Position numbers and translations under genes: made by a program. From NCBI GenBank assembly GCA_033439295.1, contig JAVTLE010000008.1, positions 1,922,001 through 1,986,000 of the forward strand: 64,000 nt of DNA, written 5' to 3'. A model generated the notes under the pieces. The model made no database searches, had not been told where the DNA came from, and saw only the letters and a list, made by a program, of their open reading frames with translations. Every line of letters starts with the position of its first letter. Position 1 is the stretch's first letter. The DNA is from Deuterostichococcus epilithicus (Eukaryota > Chlorophyta > Trebouxiophyceae > Prasiolales > Stichococcaceae). Shown here in pieces: positions 11,463 through 25,100 of the stretch.

Positions 11463-14400
11463 CTACCCCGCACGCGCTGTGTTGCACATCTCGCAGGCCT
11501 GCGCCCCCAGGTCGTTGGCGAAGGTGCAGGCGTGGCAGTGCCAGTAGCCCGCGATTGTCTGCACCTCCGCATCTGCCATAGCCTGGGCAGGCTGGCCTGC
11601 AGACCCGACGCCGGCGTCCGCAGCTCCTGTCGGCACATTGGCAACAGGTTTGCTCGGCAAGGCGTCACACAAAGACGACGGCATCAGGCCCATCCGTCCC
11701 TCCGACCCAGACATGCACCGCTGCAGGCATGGCAAATTTGGCACCAGGGTGCCGCGCAGCGCAAACACGCCAGCTTTGCAGGTAGGCAAGCCAGAATGTT
11801 TCAGGGACTTGTGTGTGCGCAGGCAATTATGAAGCACACCTCGCTGAGTGCCACGCGAGCGTTTGGTGGCACGCCCCTTCTTCGCCGAGGGCGGCGCTAC
11901 TGCCGGGGCTGCCTGCTCTGCTGCTGTTGTTGCTGCCGCTGCTGCCGCTGCTGTCTCGTCCTCGGGTTCCTCTGCATGCCGTCACAGCACGAACCCTGTG
12001 AGAAAACCTCCACGCGGAATGCGGCAAGCGCATCAGGATTGTGGGGCATGGTAGGTGGCGGTCCCTGTTTGCCTACTCGCATTCTCAAGACATTTCCTGC
12101 TGCATCTGGACACCATCTGATACCAGCAGGCTACCCATGCCGCGCTCCAGCCTCGTTGGGCAGCTCGTGACAAACGTGCCCCTAGAACCTGGTCACTCGA
12201 CCCTACCAGGCTATAAACCATACACAAGCGCACCGGTGCAGTAGGTGTCCATCCAGACTGCCCATGCCGCGCTCCAGCAGGCCTGAACCCCCGACACCTA
12301 GACCCTGAAACCTCCGCAACTAGTGCATTGCAACACACGCGCACCGGTGCGGTAGGTGTCCAGCAGGCTGCCCATGCCGCGCTCCAGCTCGTTGACCAGC
12401 TTGGCGAAGTGGGACTGCGTGACGTCCGTCAGCCCGATGAGCGCCTCCCGGAACTGCGGCCAGCCGTCCGCGCCGACGGTGCCGTCCAGCAGGTCGTTCA
12501 TGTCCTGCTCCACCAGCTTGTGCAGCTTCTCCAGGTAGCTCTCCGCCTGGCCCTGCGGGTTGCAAGAGGTACAGGGTCTCGAAGCCAGTCGGGGCTCTGG
12601 CCTCTCCGCCTGGCCCTGCGCAAGGACGAGGAGTTTACACATCCCGGCGACACAGCCCCTGCTGCTATGTAATGCGGCATGTTCAATCACCAGCGTTCCC
12701 TGCTGATTTGTGATGCGCCTGCGAGCTCCGCACGCAGAGGAGCTCCTGGGATTGCGGGCCAGGGACCCCTGCGCCCGGCGCGTCATCCAGAGCACTTTCA
12801 CATGCTGCGCCTGCAGAAGGTGTGGCGGCCATTCCGGTGCCCGCAGACCAGCGCACTGCAGGCAGGCACGAGTACCTGGCTGAACTCGAAGAAGCCCTGC
12901 TGCTCGGCGGACGCAGAGGGCGGCGCCGCCGCCTGGCCCTGCTGCCGTTGCGGCGCCTGCTCCTCCTCCGCGGCCCAGGTGTAGAAGCCGAAGGCGTACG
13001 TCCACTTGAGGATGCGCCGGCAGTCGATGACCTGCACACGGAAATGGCTGCAATGGCTCACATCGGCTGCGGCTGGGCGGCGCGCGTCAGCAAGCAAGTC
13101 CGACAGCTTGCCTGCCCAAACTTCTGCACGCAGGCTCCCTGTCAGGGCTTCCTGTCGGGGGGACGAGAGAGCTGCGTGCGCACGGCCGCCTCAGCACAAC
13201 TGCAGCCTGCCATGCTAACAGCACGAGTGCTGCATGATGGTCACAGAACCAGGTCGCACCTGGGCCCAGGCGTCCGGCACCATCTTCAGCTGGCTGGTGG
13301 GCGTGGCTGTCAGCTCGCTCAGCCGCTCGACCTTATTGCTGGAAAACTCCTTCATGTTCTTCATTGCCTGCAATATCCATGGGAAAAATTGGATGTGGCC
13401 TCACAAAAGCTGTAACTGATGCTGCTGCAGGTACCCGGCCCTGCCGCCTCCGCCTTCCCCGCTTTCTTTGTGATCCGGCATTTCCCTTGCCACAGCGCAC
13501 GCATGCTGCATTGCCATTGACCATACGCCAGGAAACTCTAGCAGCCTCGCATGGCCAAGATTCGGCTGCAGTCTGGGGAGGGTCACCGCCATGGCTCAGC
13601 AGCCGTGCCTGGACACAACATCATCGCTTGCCTGCTTGCGGGCCTTGTCGTTCTCGGCAAAGCGCTGGAAGTAGTGCATGTAGCGCTCCAGCGACTGCTT
13701 GGCACGCTCCCGCTTCTCCTCCTCCTCGTTGTACTCCCCCTTCTTCTTTCCCTGCTCGTACCTGCGCATGCCCGGGTGCCCTGCTGAGCCCAGATGCAGG
13801 CGTGCGCGCCGCTGGCATGCTCGCCCCATGCATGTTTGCCATTGAAAGCAAGAGCGGCGAGTGGGACGCAGGCTAGTTCCCTCATGCGCTCCAGAGTCGC
13901 GCACCGGTTGCAGGCGTAGAAACCGCCGGTGCCCTCGCCGTGCGACTTCCAGTCGTCCAGGCACAGCCTGCAGCAGAGCAGGCTGAACTATTGGATCGAG
14001 AGGTGCAGAATTTTAGAAGAGATATATGAAGAGCATAGGCAATGAATTCTGGCATTTTGGTCAGCTTGTGACAATCTGCATGCGAGAGGCGCAAGACTAC
14101 GCATCTTGCATGAACGATGGGCAAGCGCACCAGCAGAACTCGTGTTTACACTGCGCGCACGTCATGTGCATGCAGCCATGGTTCTTTTCGATGGGCCGCT
14201 TGCAGCGGGGGCACGGCTTGGTGTTGGCCAGGATCCAGTTGAGGTTCTCGCTTTCCGCACTGTTCTTCAGCAACCACTTCGCCACAGTGGCACAGTCCAC
14301 CTGCAACAGAGCGCCACACAACCATCGCCTGCCTCGGCGTCGATTCTTGCCACAAGGGAGCACAGGCACCCAGTATCAAGGATCCTGACAGCCTTTAATA

Positions 14401-16249
14401 CAACAAGGGAGAATGCGACCTCTGACTGAAATTTTGAGGAAAATTGACGGGAGCCCGAAACTGGGTATGAAGGCGGAGGGACATAGGGTCCAAACTTGCG
14501 CCTCACCGGGCGGTGCGCCTCCTCCTTGCAGGCGAAGCAGAAGGTGGAGCCGCACTTGCAGGCGATGTCCAGCGGCTCATTGCCGAAGTCGCCACGGCAG
14601 CGCACCGCAAAGGCGCACCCTGGCGCTGGGCACCACGCCACCCGCCTGCACAGACCAAAAATAGCACGCCGCTCGCTGAGCTGACAACAGGATCACATCG
14701 GACAGGACTGCATCCTGCTGCACCTTGCCGTGAGGCGGGCGTGATGCCTTGGATGGTGACAACAGCAAAGCAACGCAGGCGCTCACTTGTTGTCGTCAAC
14801 GAAGGAGCGCAGCGCAAACTGTTCCACTTTGGCCTCCTCCGCGCCGTCCAACACCTCCCGCACTACCGACTGGGGCACCTGCGCAGGCAACCCAGCTCGT
14901 CGAGGTCCCAACTTGTATAATTACAGTTGCAGGGCGATGCAGATCCTCGTGGACACCGATACGATGTCCTTGCGCACAGGTCCGACTTGCTTGCGCACGC
15001 CCAACTGCTGCCTGTCATCATGCAGATGTGCAGGAGAGTGTGTGCGACTGAAGCAGTGCCTTCCCAGGGAGGCATGCAGGATGGCACAAGAAAACCCTAC
15101 CGCCACCCTGCATCCGGGGTCCGCGCAGCGCAGGTCCAGGCACGCCGGCCCCGAGGACACCGCGTTGGCCACATAGCCGTGCCAGCAGTCGCGGCAGAAG
15201 GCGTGCCGGCAGGGCGCTGACAGCATTGCGGCGGCTGCTTGGTCCTCGAAGCAGATGCCGCAGGTCACCTGTGCGAGATGTCGAAATGAAACATCTTCAC
15301 AGCATCCCCTCGTGCAACCCCAGGTACTCTCGGGCTTGGCCCACACATTCGCTCTCTGACAAGGCACTCCATGTTCTTCAGACGCAGACTGGTGCCCCTG
15401 CACACCTTCTTCGCTCGGCCCTTGCCCTTCCGGCTTGGCACGCCCTCTGCGGCAGCCGCCGCAGCGCCTGCGTCCAGCTCGTCTGCGAGCCCGAGCTTTT
15501 CGCGCACGCCGCTCATGTCTGCGAAGTATTCCTCGTTGACACGGTTCGGGTCCCTGCGGATGCGGCGTGTACCAGGCTGATGCACAACCATGCTTGAGCA
15601 TGGCTCGTTGGTGACATGCAGGTGATATGCCCGACGATGCATGCTCTGGTCTATCTGCACTGGCTGATCAGCTTCATATGCTGATGGCAGGATGAACGAG
15701 AGCGGCACCATTTGAAGTAGCGGAGCACACGTACGGCCTCGCCCTCCGGGATGCCCGTCACCGAGGTGACAGCCTCCAGCGCCTCCGCCTGCCTCTCGCG
15801 TAGCTGCTGCTCCGTCAGCACCTCGTAAGCTGCCTGCAGATTGCATTGAACGCGGAGCCATCGGGTATGAATGGTACTTGGCAATACCACTCAACCCCTT
15901 TGTGGCATTGCAGTCCCATGCTATGGTGACGGTTGTACCTGGCGTGGCCTCCAGCCACGCCGCAGGATGCTACCAGGCAAGAACTTTGGGGCCAGGCTTT
16001 TGCCAGCCCCAATTCCTGCACAGCACTTGCTGCAGCCCCTGGCAAGTACCAGACACGTGCTGGGGATGTGCGAGGTGATTTCGCAGCATGTCGATGCTCA
16101 TGGAAACCCACTCGTCGAGAGTTGATGTCAAGGTCGTCCGTAGGGTCAAAGCCGAACTCATTGTCCTCGTCCACGTCCATCCCGCTGTCTGGGTATTCAT
16201 CATCGCTGTCGAAGTCGTAATCCTCGTCCGCTTCTGACTCCGATGACAT
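11463..16249 (-). CDS. Ariadne-type RBR E3 ubiquitin ligase with C-terminal RanBP2-type zinc finger
   Basis: RING-between-RING ligase. RING1 recruits the E2, and ubiquitin passes through a cysteine of RING2. The start (16249) opens [18 protein letters not shown], the acidic N-terminus typical of Ariadne proteins. RING1 is [20 protein letters not shown] and CRDCWHGYV (15168-15268). The IBR is [13 protein letters not shown] and [18 protein letters not shown] (~14505-14645). RING2 is [19 protein letters not shown] (14120-14290), where the Cys of GCMHMTC is the expected catalytic residue. The Ariadne domain follows, with [20 protein letters not shown] (~13650-13765), [45 protein letters not shown] and [19 protein letters not shown] (~12345-12550). 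The last exon gives [20 protein letters not shown], a RanBP2-type finger as in plant Ariadne proteins. Two introns contain duplicated exon edges. Confidence 0.94.
12123..12389 (-). repeat. Triplicated exon 3' edge with donor in the RBR ligase gene
   Basis: The functional exon end (12340-12389) encodes [14 protein letters not shown] and runs into the donor GTGCGCG. A second copy at 12229-12278 (offset 111 bp) lies in the downstream intron and keeps the GTGCGC donor. A third, shorter and more diverged copy sits at 12123-12150. All share CCCATGCCGCGCTCCAG as seen on the plus strand. Confidence 0.88.
12539..12620 (-). repeat. Duplicated exon 5' edge with acceptor in the RBR ligase gene
   Basis: A 19-bp perfect copy, offset 63 bp (12539-12557 and 12602-12620). 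On the minus strand both read CGCAG followed by GGCCAGGCGGAGAG. The lower copy is the acceptor and first codons (GQAES) of the exon; the upper is in the preceding intron with a second intact AG acceptor. Confidence 0.85.
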
Positions 16250-16608
16250 TCTGTGTCGCTTTCCTGAATTGTTAGCTGCTAGTTCGAAGCGCTGTACAGA
16301 AGTAGCATATATCGACGGTGCTGCTCGGGTGAACGCCTTGCTGTGCACAGGGTGATTCGCAGCTAGCAAGTAGAGGGGACTGTGATGATAACTGCGCTGA
16401 GTCACCGTCAGAATGCCGGGTTTTCGAATGACGGAAAAGACGCGCGCCACCGCAGCATTTGCGCTGCTGTGTGCAGGTTTACAACGCAATATTTGCGCAT
16501 GGTTGTAGTCCCGCGTCTCGGGAAGCTCTCCAGAAGTGTCGTCAGGGATGTCTCCACCTGCAGCACGACCCATTGTGCGATCGTCGGCCTCGCCAGACGC
16601 GCTGGTCC
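16250..16608. promoter_or_regulatory. Divergent promoter region, RBR ligase / glycyl-tRNA synthetase
   Basis: 359 bp between two divergent start codons. No TATA box or clear operator-like element was recognised. It should carry both 5' UTRs. Confidence 0.5.
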
Positions 16609-19600
16609 ATGATCACCATGCTGTCCCTGAGACAGCTCTCAGCTCGTGTTGGGGCGAGGCATCTATGCCGCGTCTGTGGCACCGGCCACCTGGCCATTGG
16701 TGCTGCTGTCCCCACACCCTGGGGGCGGTCTAGGCGCTTCAGCCGGCAGGCGCATCCCAGCAGCCGGTCCCACAGAGTGCCCTGGCAGCGCTGCAACGCC
16801 AACGCTGCTGACGCTGCCATCGGTGCGGGTGCGGCCAGCCAGGCGCGCCAGCACGGCGGCGGCGGCGGCGACGGTCCGGCGGCGCCGCGGCAGGGGCCCA
16901 GTTTCCAGGACGCCATTGCGGCGCTGCAGGCGTACTGGTCGAGCAAAGGCTGCGCCGTGTGCCTGCCCCATAACACCGAGGTGCTGCCCATGCGCCTGGG
17001 ATGCTGAATGCGCACATGGCGCCGATTGCATGACGCAAGTTGCGCACTTTTCACGTTCAACCCCTGAGCGATTTGCCTTGCAGGTCGGAGCGGGCACCAT
17101 GAACCCGGCCACGTACCTGCGGGTCAACGGCCCAGAGCCGTGGAATGTTGTGTATGTGGAGCCGTCAATCCGGCCGGATGACAGCCGCTATGGGCAGAAC
17201 CCCAACCGCCTGCAGCGCCACACCCAGGCGAGCGCCTGCGTTGTCTGAGACTTGCCATGTCTACGGATTGCTTGGCACCCAGAGGCACATGAGGACAATC
17301 AGCAGGCATTGGCCATCCTTGCCAGTCTTCATGAGGCCGCGGGCCAATCCCATCCTCACATTCTTCCGTGATGATCGCACAGCATTCGCCAAGTGCCATC
17401 CACTTGAAATCGCCTCTCTCAGCTTCATGCCATGCTGGTGGCGCCCTGGCGTGCGGCAATATGCATTGCACATGGTAAACGGAAGGGATGGTCATCCTGG
17501 ACCGCCTCGCCCTCCCTGCAGATGCAAGTCATCCTGAAGCCGGAGCCGGGCAACCCCCAGGAGCTGTACCTGGGCAGCCTGCGGGCGCTGGGCGTGGACA
17601 CGTCCGCCAATGACGTGCGGTTTGTGGAGGACAATTGGGAGTCGCCGGTGCTGGGTGCCTGGGGCCTCGGTTGGGAGGTGTGGCTCAACGGCATGGAGAT
17701 CACCCAGGTGAGAATTTTAGTCTTCGGGAAGCTTAAGATCGTGACCCAATTCGTGATGTTTTGAAGCACGAGCCACAAAGGGAAAGTCACTTGCACAGAG
17801 TGGTCAGAAATACTCTGGGGTGATGCCAGCATCCTGGCCGCTGTCCCGTCCTCTGCTCCTGTCTGGCCAGCTTGAAGTCGGCCATCCCTGGCATGGCCTG
17901 TGTAACAAATGGTTCACTAGGCTCGGCATGTGCTGCGCGCAGTTCACCTACTTCCAGCAGGCCGGCGGGCGGCCGCTATCCATTCCTGCAGTGGAGATCA
18001 CCTACGGCCTGGAGCGCATCCTCATGGCCCTGCAGGTCTGCTATAGTCATTCCATAGAACATCTTCCTGCTGCCTTGTTTCCGCAGTGTGGCGTGAGGCA
18101 ATGGTTGCGGCACCTCTTGATGGCTGTGCAAGCAGTCCAGCCCCCGCTGCAGCAACAGCAACACATCCGCAACATCTTCGCTTGTGACAATGCTGGCGCA
18201 ACTCCAGTGCTTTGTCTCCTCTGATTGCAGAATGCTTTGCACATTCAGCACATATGCATGGGAGACAGCAAAGATGTCCGTCATCATGCCGATGTCTCCT
18301 TCCACGCTGTGTCTCCTCCGACCGCAGGGTGTGTCGCACTTCAAGGACATCCGGTACACGGACACCATCACCTATGGTGAGATGTTCATGCAGAACGAGT
18401 ATGAGATGGGGCGGTACAACCTCGACCTGGCCGATGTCGAGACGCAGCGCAAGCGCTTCGACTTGTACAATGCGGTGGGAGTTGGGCTACACATCTTTTC
18501 TGGGAACTGCGGCATCGTGCTGTGACAATCTGAGACGCAGCAGACGCTCCGACCATCAATGTGACAACGTAATTTTGCTTGGGTTTGCTCACAAAGCCTA
18601 CCACAGCTGTCTGCTGGGCGGACGACGCCTGCCGCATTGGGTGTCAAAGCGGCCGCTGACACGCGCAGCGCCTACCGGCCGCAGGAGGCCAAGCGCCTGC
18701 TGGAGCAGCGGCTGCCCATCCCGGCGTACGACCACCTGCTGAAGCTGTCGCACGTGTTCAACGTCATGGACGCGCGCGGCGCCGTCGGCGTCACCGAGCG
18801 CCAGGCCTGCTTCGCCACTCTGCGCTCCCTTGCGCGCCAGGTCGCCGGTGCGTTGGCCCCTACCAGTTCTGCAGCCTTCTCGTGATTGATGCAGATCGCT
18901 CCAGTGTCATCACAGCAAAGCTCCTATTTCGCTATGTTTGCGACACTCTAGCACACCGGTGTCAACGTCATCCTGAGAGACTTCATGCTGCAAAAGGCAA
19001 GCGATCGATGCAATCGCTCATGTGGCTGTGCAGGATGCCCAGTAACCATTACGCAGAACGAACCGAATGTCCTATGGTATGCACAGGGCTGTACTCGGAG
19101 CGGCGGGAGGAGCTGGGGCACCCGCTGGGCACGGTGCCGCCTGCGGCAGACGCGCCACCGGTACAGCCGGACGCCGCGGCCCCACCGAGCGCCCCGGCGG
19201 ACTTCGTGCTGGAGGTCGGCTGCGAGGAGCTGCCGCCGGACGACGTCAGGACGGCCCTGGACCAGCTCAGGTGCTTGGAATAGGTACAGCGTGACCATAC
19301 AGCCATGTAGTGGCACACGACTGCACATGTATGCGCAGGTGTCGATGTGAAGGTCAAAACAGCTAGGTATACAGCTGAAACCACTGCTGACGCATGGCGC
19401 TTTGTCTTGCGGCCCCTGGCTGCATCCACCATGCATCCATCCACCATGCATGCATCCACCATGCATGCATGGGCGAACTGCTCGACCTGCACCTCACCTC
19501 GTTCGCAAACCGGCCGCACAGGGAGCGGGTACCGGAGCTGCTGGCAAAGGCGCGGCTTGCGTACGACGGCGTGGCCGTGGAGGGCACGCCGCGGCGGCTG

Positions 19601-22600
19601 TCGGTGCTGGTGTCTGGCCTGGCGCCGCGCCAGGAAAACGCGGAGAACCGGCTGCGGGGGCCGCCCGCCAAGGTGCGGGACGCCATGATTAGCACGCCAG
19701 CCTGCAGGCCATGCCTTGCCGTTGCAAGTGTGGCACGCCCGAGACGCCGACGGCAAAATTTCGACGCAGCACCCCAGGCAACCGCCTGCCATGTCCTTGC
19801 GTGTGCAGCGTCTGCTGCTGCCTGACGTGTGGGCTTCGAGCGCATGGCCAACCTCCTGACTCGACACACCTTCTCGCTCGAAGCCGTGCTGACCGAACGC
19901 CACCGCCCGTGCCTGTGCCGACCACGCACGTCCCTGCACACACACACAAGGTGGCGTTTGGGGCGGATGGCGCGCCCAGCAAGGCGCTGGAGGGCTTCTG
20001 CCGCAAAAACGGCGTGTCGCCGGGCGATGTGACGCGGGAGGCGGACGAGAAGGGCACCGAGTACGTCTGGGCAGTCGTGCGGGAGGAGGGACGGTCCGCG
20101 GGCGAGGTGCGCCGCCGCGTGATGCGTCAGGCTGCCTGCTCGGGGTCGGGTGCCTGTGGCTTGTTGCAAGCAACGCGGATGACTGGAAACGCCCGCGGCA
20201 AAGCCCTGAGCAGGAACTCCCCTGCAGCCAAATGCGCAGCTGGCGGTGATGGCAGGACGAAGGCGCTCGCAGGACGAAGGCGCAGGCGCTGACCAGAACC
20301 TGCAGTGTCTGCGTAAGTCCAGGAAGGATTAAACTGGAAGAGCGAGACGCAGCGGCTCCAGAACGTTGCTGAACATCACGGTGCCTCGACCCGTAGGTGC
20401 TGACGGAGCAGCTGCCGGCGCTGCTGGCGTCCATCAAGTTCAAGGGCAACATGCGGTGGCGCGGCGATGCGGCATTCTCGCGGCCGCTGCGCTCGCTGCT
20501 GGCGCTGCACGGCCCAGCGGTGCTCCCCTTCGCCTTTGCCGGCTTGCGTGCCGGGCGCGCGACGCAGGGCCTGCGCTCCGCCACAGCCGCAGACATCGAG
20601 GTGAACCCACTCGGCACAGCTGTCCTGTTGCGCGCACGCTCCCAGGCGCTCATGATGCCACCCTCGATCAAAAGCGTGGCAGAAGCTGTCAAGCCAGACG
20701 CTTGCCCTTGGCAAGCGATGTGCGCTTTAAATACACTCTTTGTGGTGAAACTCCTCCTCAGGGTGATGGCGCGGTCTGTACCTGCATCTGCAGGTGGCGG
20801 AGGCGGGTCAGTATGTGGAGGCGCTGCGCCAGCGGCGCATCACGCTGGGGCAGGCGGAGCGGTCCGGCGCCATCTGGGACGCAGTCACCGCCGCGGCCGC
20901 CAGCGTGAACGGCAGCGTGCCCGACAGCTTCCGAGCAGACCTCCTGGAGGTGCGCTGGTTGCCATGCACTGGGTACCAGATCCCCTGGTCGCCGATTGTT
21001 CCTGGAGCCTGCAGGATTGCATGGCGAGCCCGCTGCCTGCGCTCGCGCTTGCGCAGCTCAACTGGGCGGCTGCATTGGTGGCCGACATATCGGAACTGTC
21101 CGCACCTGCCAGTCGTGCAGCAACCGGCAATCACACTCGCTATGTCAATGTCACCAGTCCAGAGCAATCTGCCATCTGTGGTCGCGGTCGCTGACTGCAG
21201 GAGGTGACCAACCTGGTCGAATCGCCGACGGTCATCCTGGGCTCCTTTGACTCAGGGTTCCTGTCACTACCCAGGTACGGAGCCCCTGTCGTTGATGTGG
21301 TACTATCTCCTTTTTCAGCCGACAAAAAGCTGACGCAAAGCCTGCGGTGTCTCTGCAGCACTTTGCTGCAAGCGCAAGGCAGGCAGGCAGGCAGTCAGGC
21401 TGCGCTCCACGGTGTCTGTACAGGGAGCTGCTGGTCATGGTCATGCGCAAGCACCAGCGCTACTTCCCAGTCTACGGCAGTGGCGGCGAGCTGCAGTCAG
21501 CCTTCGTGACCGTCGCCAACGGCCCAATCGACAAGGACCTCGTCAGGGCGAGTCCCCCTGCGCATCCTGTTGCACCTCCTGCACAGCCTGATGTACCCTG
21601 AATGCCGTTGGCGGCAGCCCCGCAAACCCGCATCATGATGGTCGCCGCAGCAGCCCGTGGCCAAGCAGGGGAGGTACCCCTGCCGCTGCCATGCCACACA
21701 GCCTCGCATAATTCGGCGAGTAGTCATGCACGATGGCTCCAGCACATTCTCGAAGAACACCCCGCCCTGCAGCACTTCCGAAAGCGGAGATCCCACCCTT
21801 GCACAGGCGGGCAACGAGGCGGTGCTGCGGGCGCGCTTCGAGGACGCCCGGTTTTTCTTTCAGGAGGACTTGAAACAGCCGCTGGCGGACTTCCGCCCCA
21901 ACCTGGCGGGCATCACCTTCCAGAAGGCGCTGGGCACCATGCTCGAGAAGTCGGTGCGGTATCTCCCTGCTGACGACACCCGAATGCTAAATTGCAAGCC
22001 CACAGACGCCGCTTGATACTGAGGCCGCGAAGCGGAGTCCGGATCCAAGGCAGTGGGTGGCCGGGCCAGGCACTGGCAGCGGTCTGCACAGGGAGCGCAG
22101 CTACTGTGCATCTGATGTTGTGGGGTGGTGCTGTGCAACCTTCGAGCCAATGGCGCACTAGGATTCTGCATCAGGACTTTACCCTCCTCACATGGCTCCG
22201 CCTGTGTTGCTGCAGAGGCGGGTGGAGCAGCTGGTGACGGCAGTGGCAGATGCAGCAGGGCTCGCGGATGCAGCGCCCACAGCACAGCAGGCCGCCCAGC
22301 TGGCGCACGCAGACCTGGTGAGCCCAAAGCTTTCAGTTCGGCCAAGGACGCTATAGGTTTTGAAGCCAGCACGATCTCGTGAGGCGCACCTGACATTAAT
22401 GCACTGTGCGGAGGCGTTCGCAGCGCGTCTGACAGAGTCTCTAAGACGTGCACACGCAAGCCTTCATACACTCATGAACTGCTCTCCTGTCATCGAGTGG
22501 TTTCTGTTCCGACAGGCGACGGCCACCGTGATGGAGATGACCGCGCTGGCCGGCACCATTGGGCGCCACCTGGCAGCGGCCAGCGGCTTGCCGGCGGCGG

Positions 22601-24928
22601 TGGCAGACGCGGTGTACGAGAGCGTGCTGCCACGCGCCGCCGGCGATGTGACGCCGAGCTCCCCGGCCGGCATCCTGGTGGCCGTCACAGACAGGTGCGC
22701 GTCTGGCGATGGAGGGGCAGATGGTAGATTTCGGGGTTGCACGTCCTGGAGGCTCGTGTTTGGGCTCGTGTGGCCGTACAAATTGCTGCGCTCGATTCCT
22801 GACTGCCTGTATGTCCAAAGCCAGCAGCAGTGCCCGGACTTCTGTTGTTGAAACTGCAGCTTGCAAACTTCATTCGCCTATGTTCACGTTGGCAGTAGCC
22901 TGTTGAACAGCAGTAACAGTGGCGGGTTTCCTTTCCTGCGCTTTGCAGGTTGGACAGCCTGGTGGGTCTGTTTGCCGCTGGAAACGCGCCGACATCGACA
23001 GCCGACCCCTTCGGCCTCAGACGTATCGCCTATGGCATGCTCCAGGCGAGTGCTGCAGTGCGCGTGCGGGCAGATGTGCAGGGTGGCAGGTCCTGCGGCA
23101 TGTTGAGCAGTGCTGGTGCCCATGGACATCAGGTGTACATCTGCATTGGACGATCCTGTGTGATAGCAAAGCGTGATTGGTATCCCAGCGATTTACGATC
23201 AGACACACATTGACGAGCTGCTGCTCTCCTGTGTGCAGACCCTGGCGGCCAGCCATACACAGCTGGACCTGCACGCAGTTGTCGCGGCCGCGGCCGACCT
23301 GCAGCCCATAGAGGCGTCGGCAGCGGTGCAGCAGCAGGTGTCCCACCGTCTCTCCACAAAGGATCTGCTCCTCCCATCTGCCCCAGGGGCCAACTGACTG
23401 GGACCAGTGTGGCGAGACAGGCGTCCCTCGCCCTCCCGCCCCATGTGCAGCTTGGAGCTCTCTACGGCTGCATGTGCAACGTCGATTGGGGGACCATGCA
23501 GCCGCACTACATCCAGAGCCCTCAAGTCTTCAACAAGCCCTCAAATGACACGCCTCACACCTTGCTCAGTGCACTGCACGACTCATACCTTCCTCACACA
23601 GCACGTCTAGGCATCTGCTTTGCATTGAAAAACAACAAACCGGCTTCTATGCAATTTCATTAGCTACGCTTCGAGCGCAGGTGCTGGACTTTGTGGGCCG
23701 GCGGCTGGAGGTGCTGCTGGTGGAGGAGGGCGCGCAGCCGGAGGTGGTGCGTGCGGTGCTGCGCCAGCGTGGCGGCAACCCCGCGCTCGCGGCCGCCTCC
23801 GTGCGCGAGCTCCAGGTGTGGATCCTGCGTCTGCGGCCCCGGGGACTTTCACCTTCGCAGCCCTGGACTGATATTTTTGCCGGCAGCGGAGGGCGCATAT
23901 GTCTGGTTTTGCTGCTACATGATTACGTGCTAGTTGGCGGTGAAGCAGATAGATGGTGCAAGGCTGCTTCCCGCAACGAGACCAACGTTGCAGCCGCGGC
24001 ATCCAGCTGGCTGCCACGCTGCGTGACGCCGCTTAAGCTGGGGTCTCACACCCCAGGGGCTCGCAACATCGCTCACTAAATGGAGCTGTGCTGGCGACAG
24101 GACCCCGAGCTGCGGGCGCGCCTGGACCGTGTCCTTGTCAGCATCGCGCGTGCCGTGCGCATCGGGCGCGGCCAGAAGGCGGGCGCGGCGGCTGCAGCGG
24201 TGGACCCGCAACTCTTTCAGCAGCCGGAGGAGCGCGCCCTGCACGAAGCCTGCCAGCAGGCGGCCTCCCAGGTGGGCAGAGCAGTGCGGAGTGTGGGATC
24301 GTGTGCCACACCCCGAGTGCCGTCCAAGCGGCGTCGTGTCTCAATTCATGCAGACTGATGCAGGGGCCGCCCTGTCGTTCTGCATTGATGTTGTCTGAGC
24401 AGGCGCAGCAATATCGTGCTTAGCACAAGTCCTGCACTGCGCAAGGAGGTAACATACAGCTGTCGGCAGATGGAACACAAAGCCAAAACGGCGTGTGTTG
24501 AGCATTGATCACCACCAGGCGATCGTCCCCTCATGCCGTGCTTGACACAGGTGGACCGCTGCGGCAGCATGGCGGCCTTCTTGGACACAGCGGAGGCGCT
24601 GTCAGGTCCTGTAGACGCCTTCTTCGACAAGGTGTTCGTCATGACGGAGGAGGCGGGTGTGCGCGCCAACCGGCAGGCGCTGCTCAGGTAACTGGTTGAA
24701 AGTCAAACTTGGCTATCCTCCCACTTCCACACGTCTATGTGCTTTGGACATTGTGCTGCATGAGGCCGCGGAGCACTGACCTGGTTGCCGGCACAGTTGC
24801 GTGCTGCGTACTGTGTGATCCGTTACTGCAATGCCCTGGTGCTTAGGCAGGCGACTCGTGTTGGCCGCAGGGACGTGGCCTCTTTGCAAGACGGCATCCT
24901 TGACTTCTCAGAATTGCCGGGGTTCTGA
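16609..24928 (+). CDS. Glycyl-tRNA synthetase, bacterial-type fused alpha-beta, organellar
   Basis: Charges tRNA-Gly for plastid and mitochondrial translation. Bacteria encode separate alpha and beta chains; here, as in plant EDD1-type enzymes, they form one polypeptide over more than 20 exons. ATGs at 16609 and 16618 both precede an Arg/Ser/Ala-rich presequence. The alpha part includes [17 protein letters not shown] (16905-16960), [20 protein letters not shown] (17086-17140), [37 protein letters not shown] (17530-17590), [29 protein letters not shown] and [15 protein letters not shown] Pro/Ala linker (19130-19200) leads to the beta part: [15 protein letters not shown] (19203-19250), [14 protein letters not shown] (19581-19625), [13 protein letters not shown] (21435-21480), [14 protein letters not shown] (21850-21900), [11 protein letters not shown] (22949-22985) and a DALR-like C-terminus, [20 protein letters not shown] (24570-24640), ending LDFSELPGF. 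Confidence 0.95.
19431..19470 (+). repeat. CATCCACCATGCATG short tandem repeat in a synthetase intron
   Basis: About 40 bp of imperfect CATCCACCATGCATG units directly before the exon encoding LLDLHLTSF. It is low complexity and has no known function. Confidence 0.85.
20251..20290 (+). repeat. GCAGGACGAAGGCGC direct repeat in a synthetase intron
   Basis: Two adjacent copies of GCAGGACGAAGGCGC, 17 bp apart, within intronic sequence of the glycyl-tRNA synthetase gene. It is not clearly derived from a flanking exon. Confidence 0.7.
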
Positions 24929-25030
24929 GAACACACGACATGGGTAGATGATGACACACTCTGTACAACAAGATGTCAAAACCTAACGGCGACCAGACGA
25001 CTGCCCTGCTGTGTGACATACGAGTTGCTC

Positions 25031-25035
25031 TGTAA
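25031..25035 (+). terminator. Candidate TGTAA poly(A) signal of the glycyl-tRNA synthetase gene
   Basis: Plus-strand TGTAA about 100 nt past the synthetase stop codon, just before the TA microsatellite. Confidence 0.5.
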
Positions 25036-25080
25036 CCTTGTGTCCATACCTGTGCCACAAGCTGGGCCTGGCATTATGCT

Positions 25081-25100
25081 TATATATATATATATATATA
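25081..25100. repeat. (TA)10 microsatellite
   Basis: Ten uninterrupted TA units between the converging 3' ends of the synthetase gene and the unrecognised minus-strand gene. It is likely length-polymorphic. Confidence 0.95.

Noticed and set aside
19049-20692. 547-residue minus-strand open frame opposite the glycyl-tRNA synthetase gene
   Set aside because: It is antisense to clearly conserved synthetase exons; Arg/Ser/Pro/Cys-rich composition is typical of a GC-rich shadow frame.
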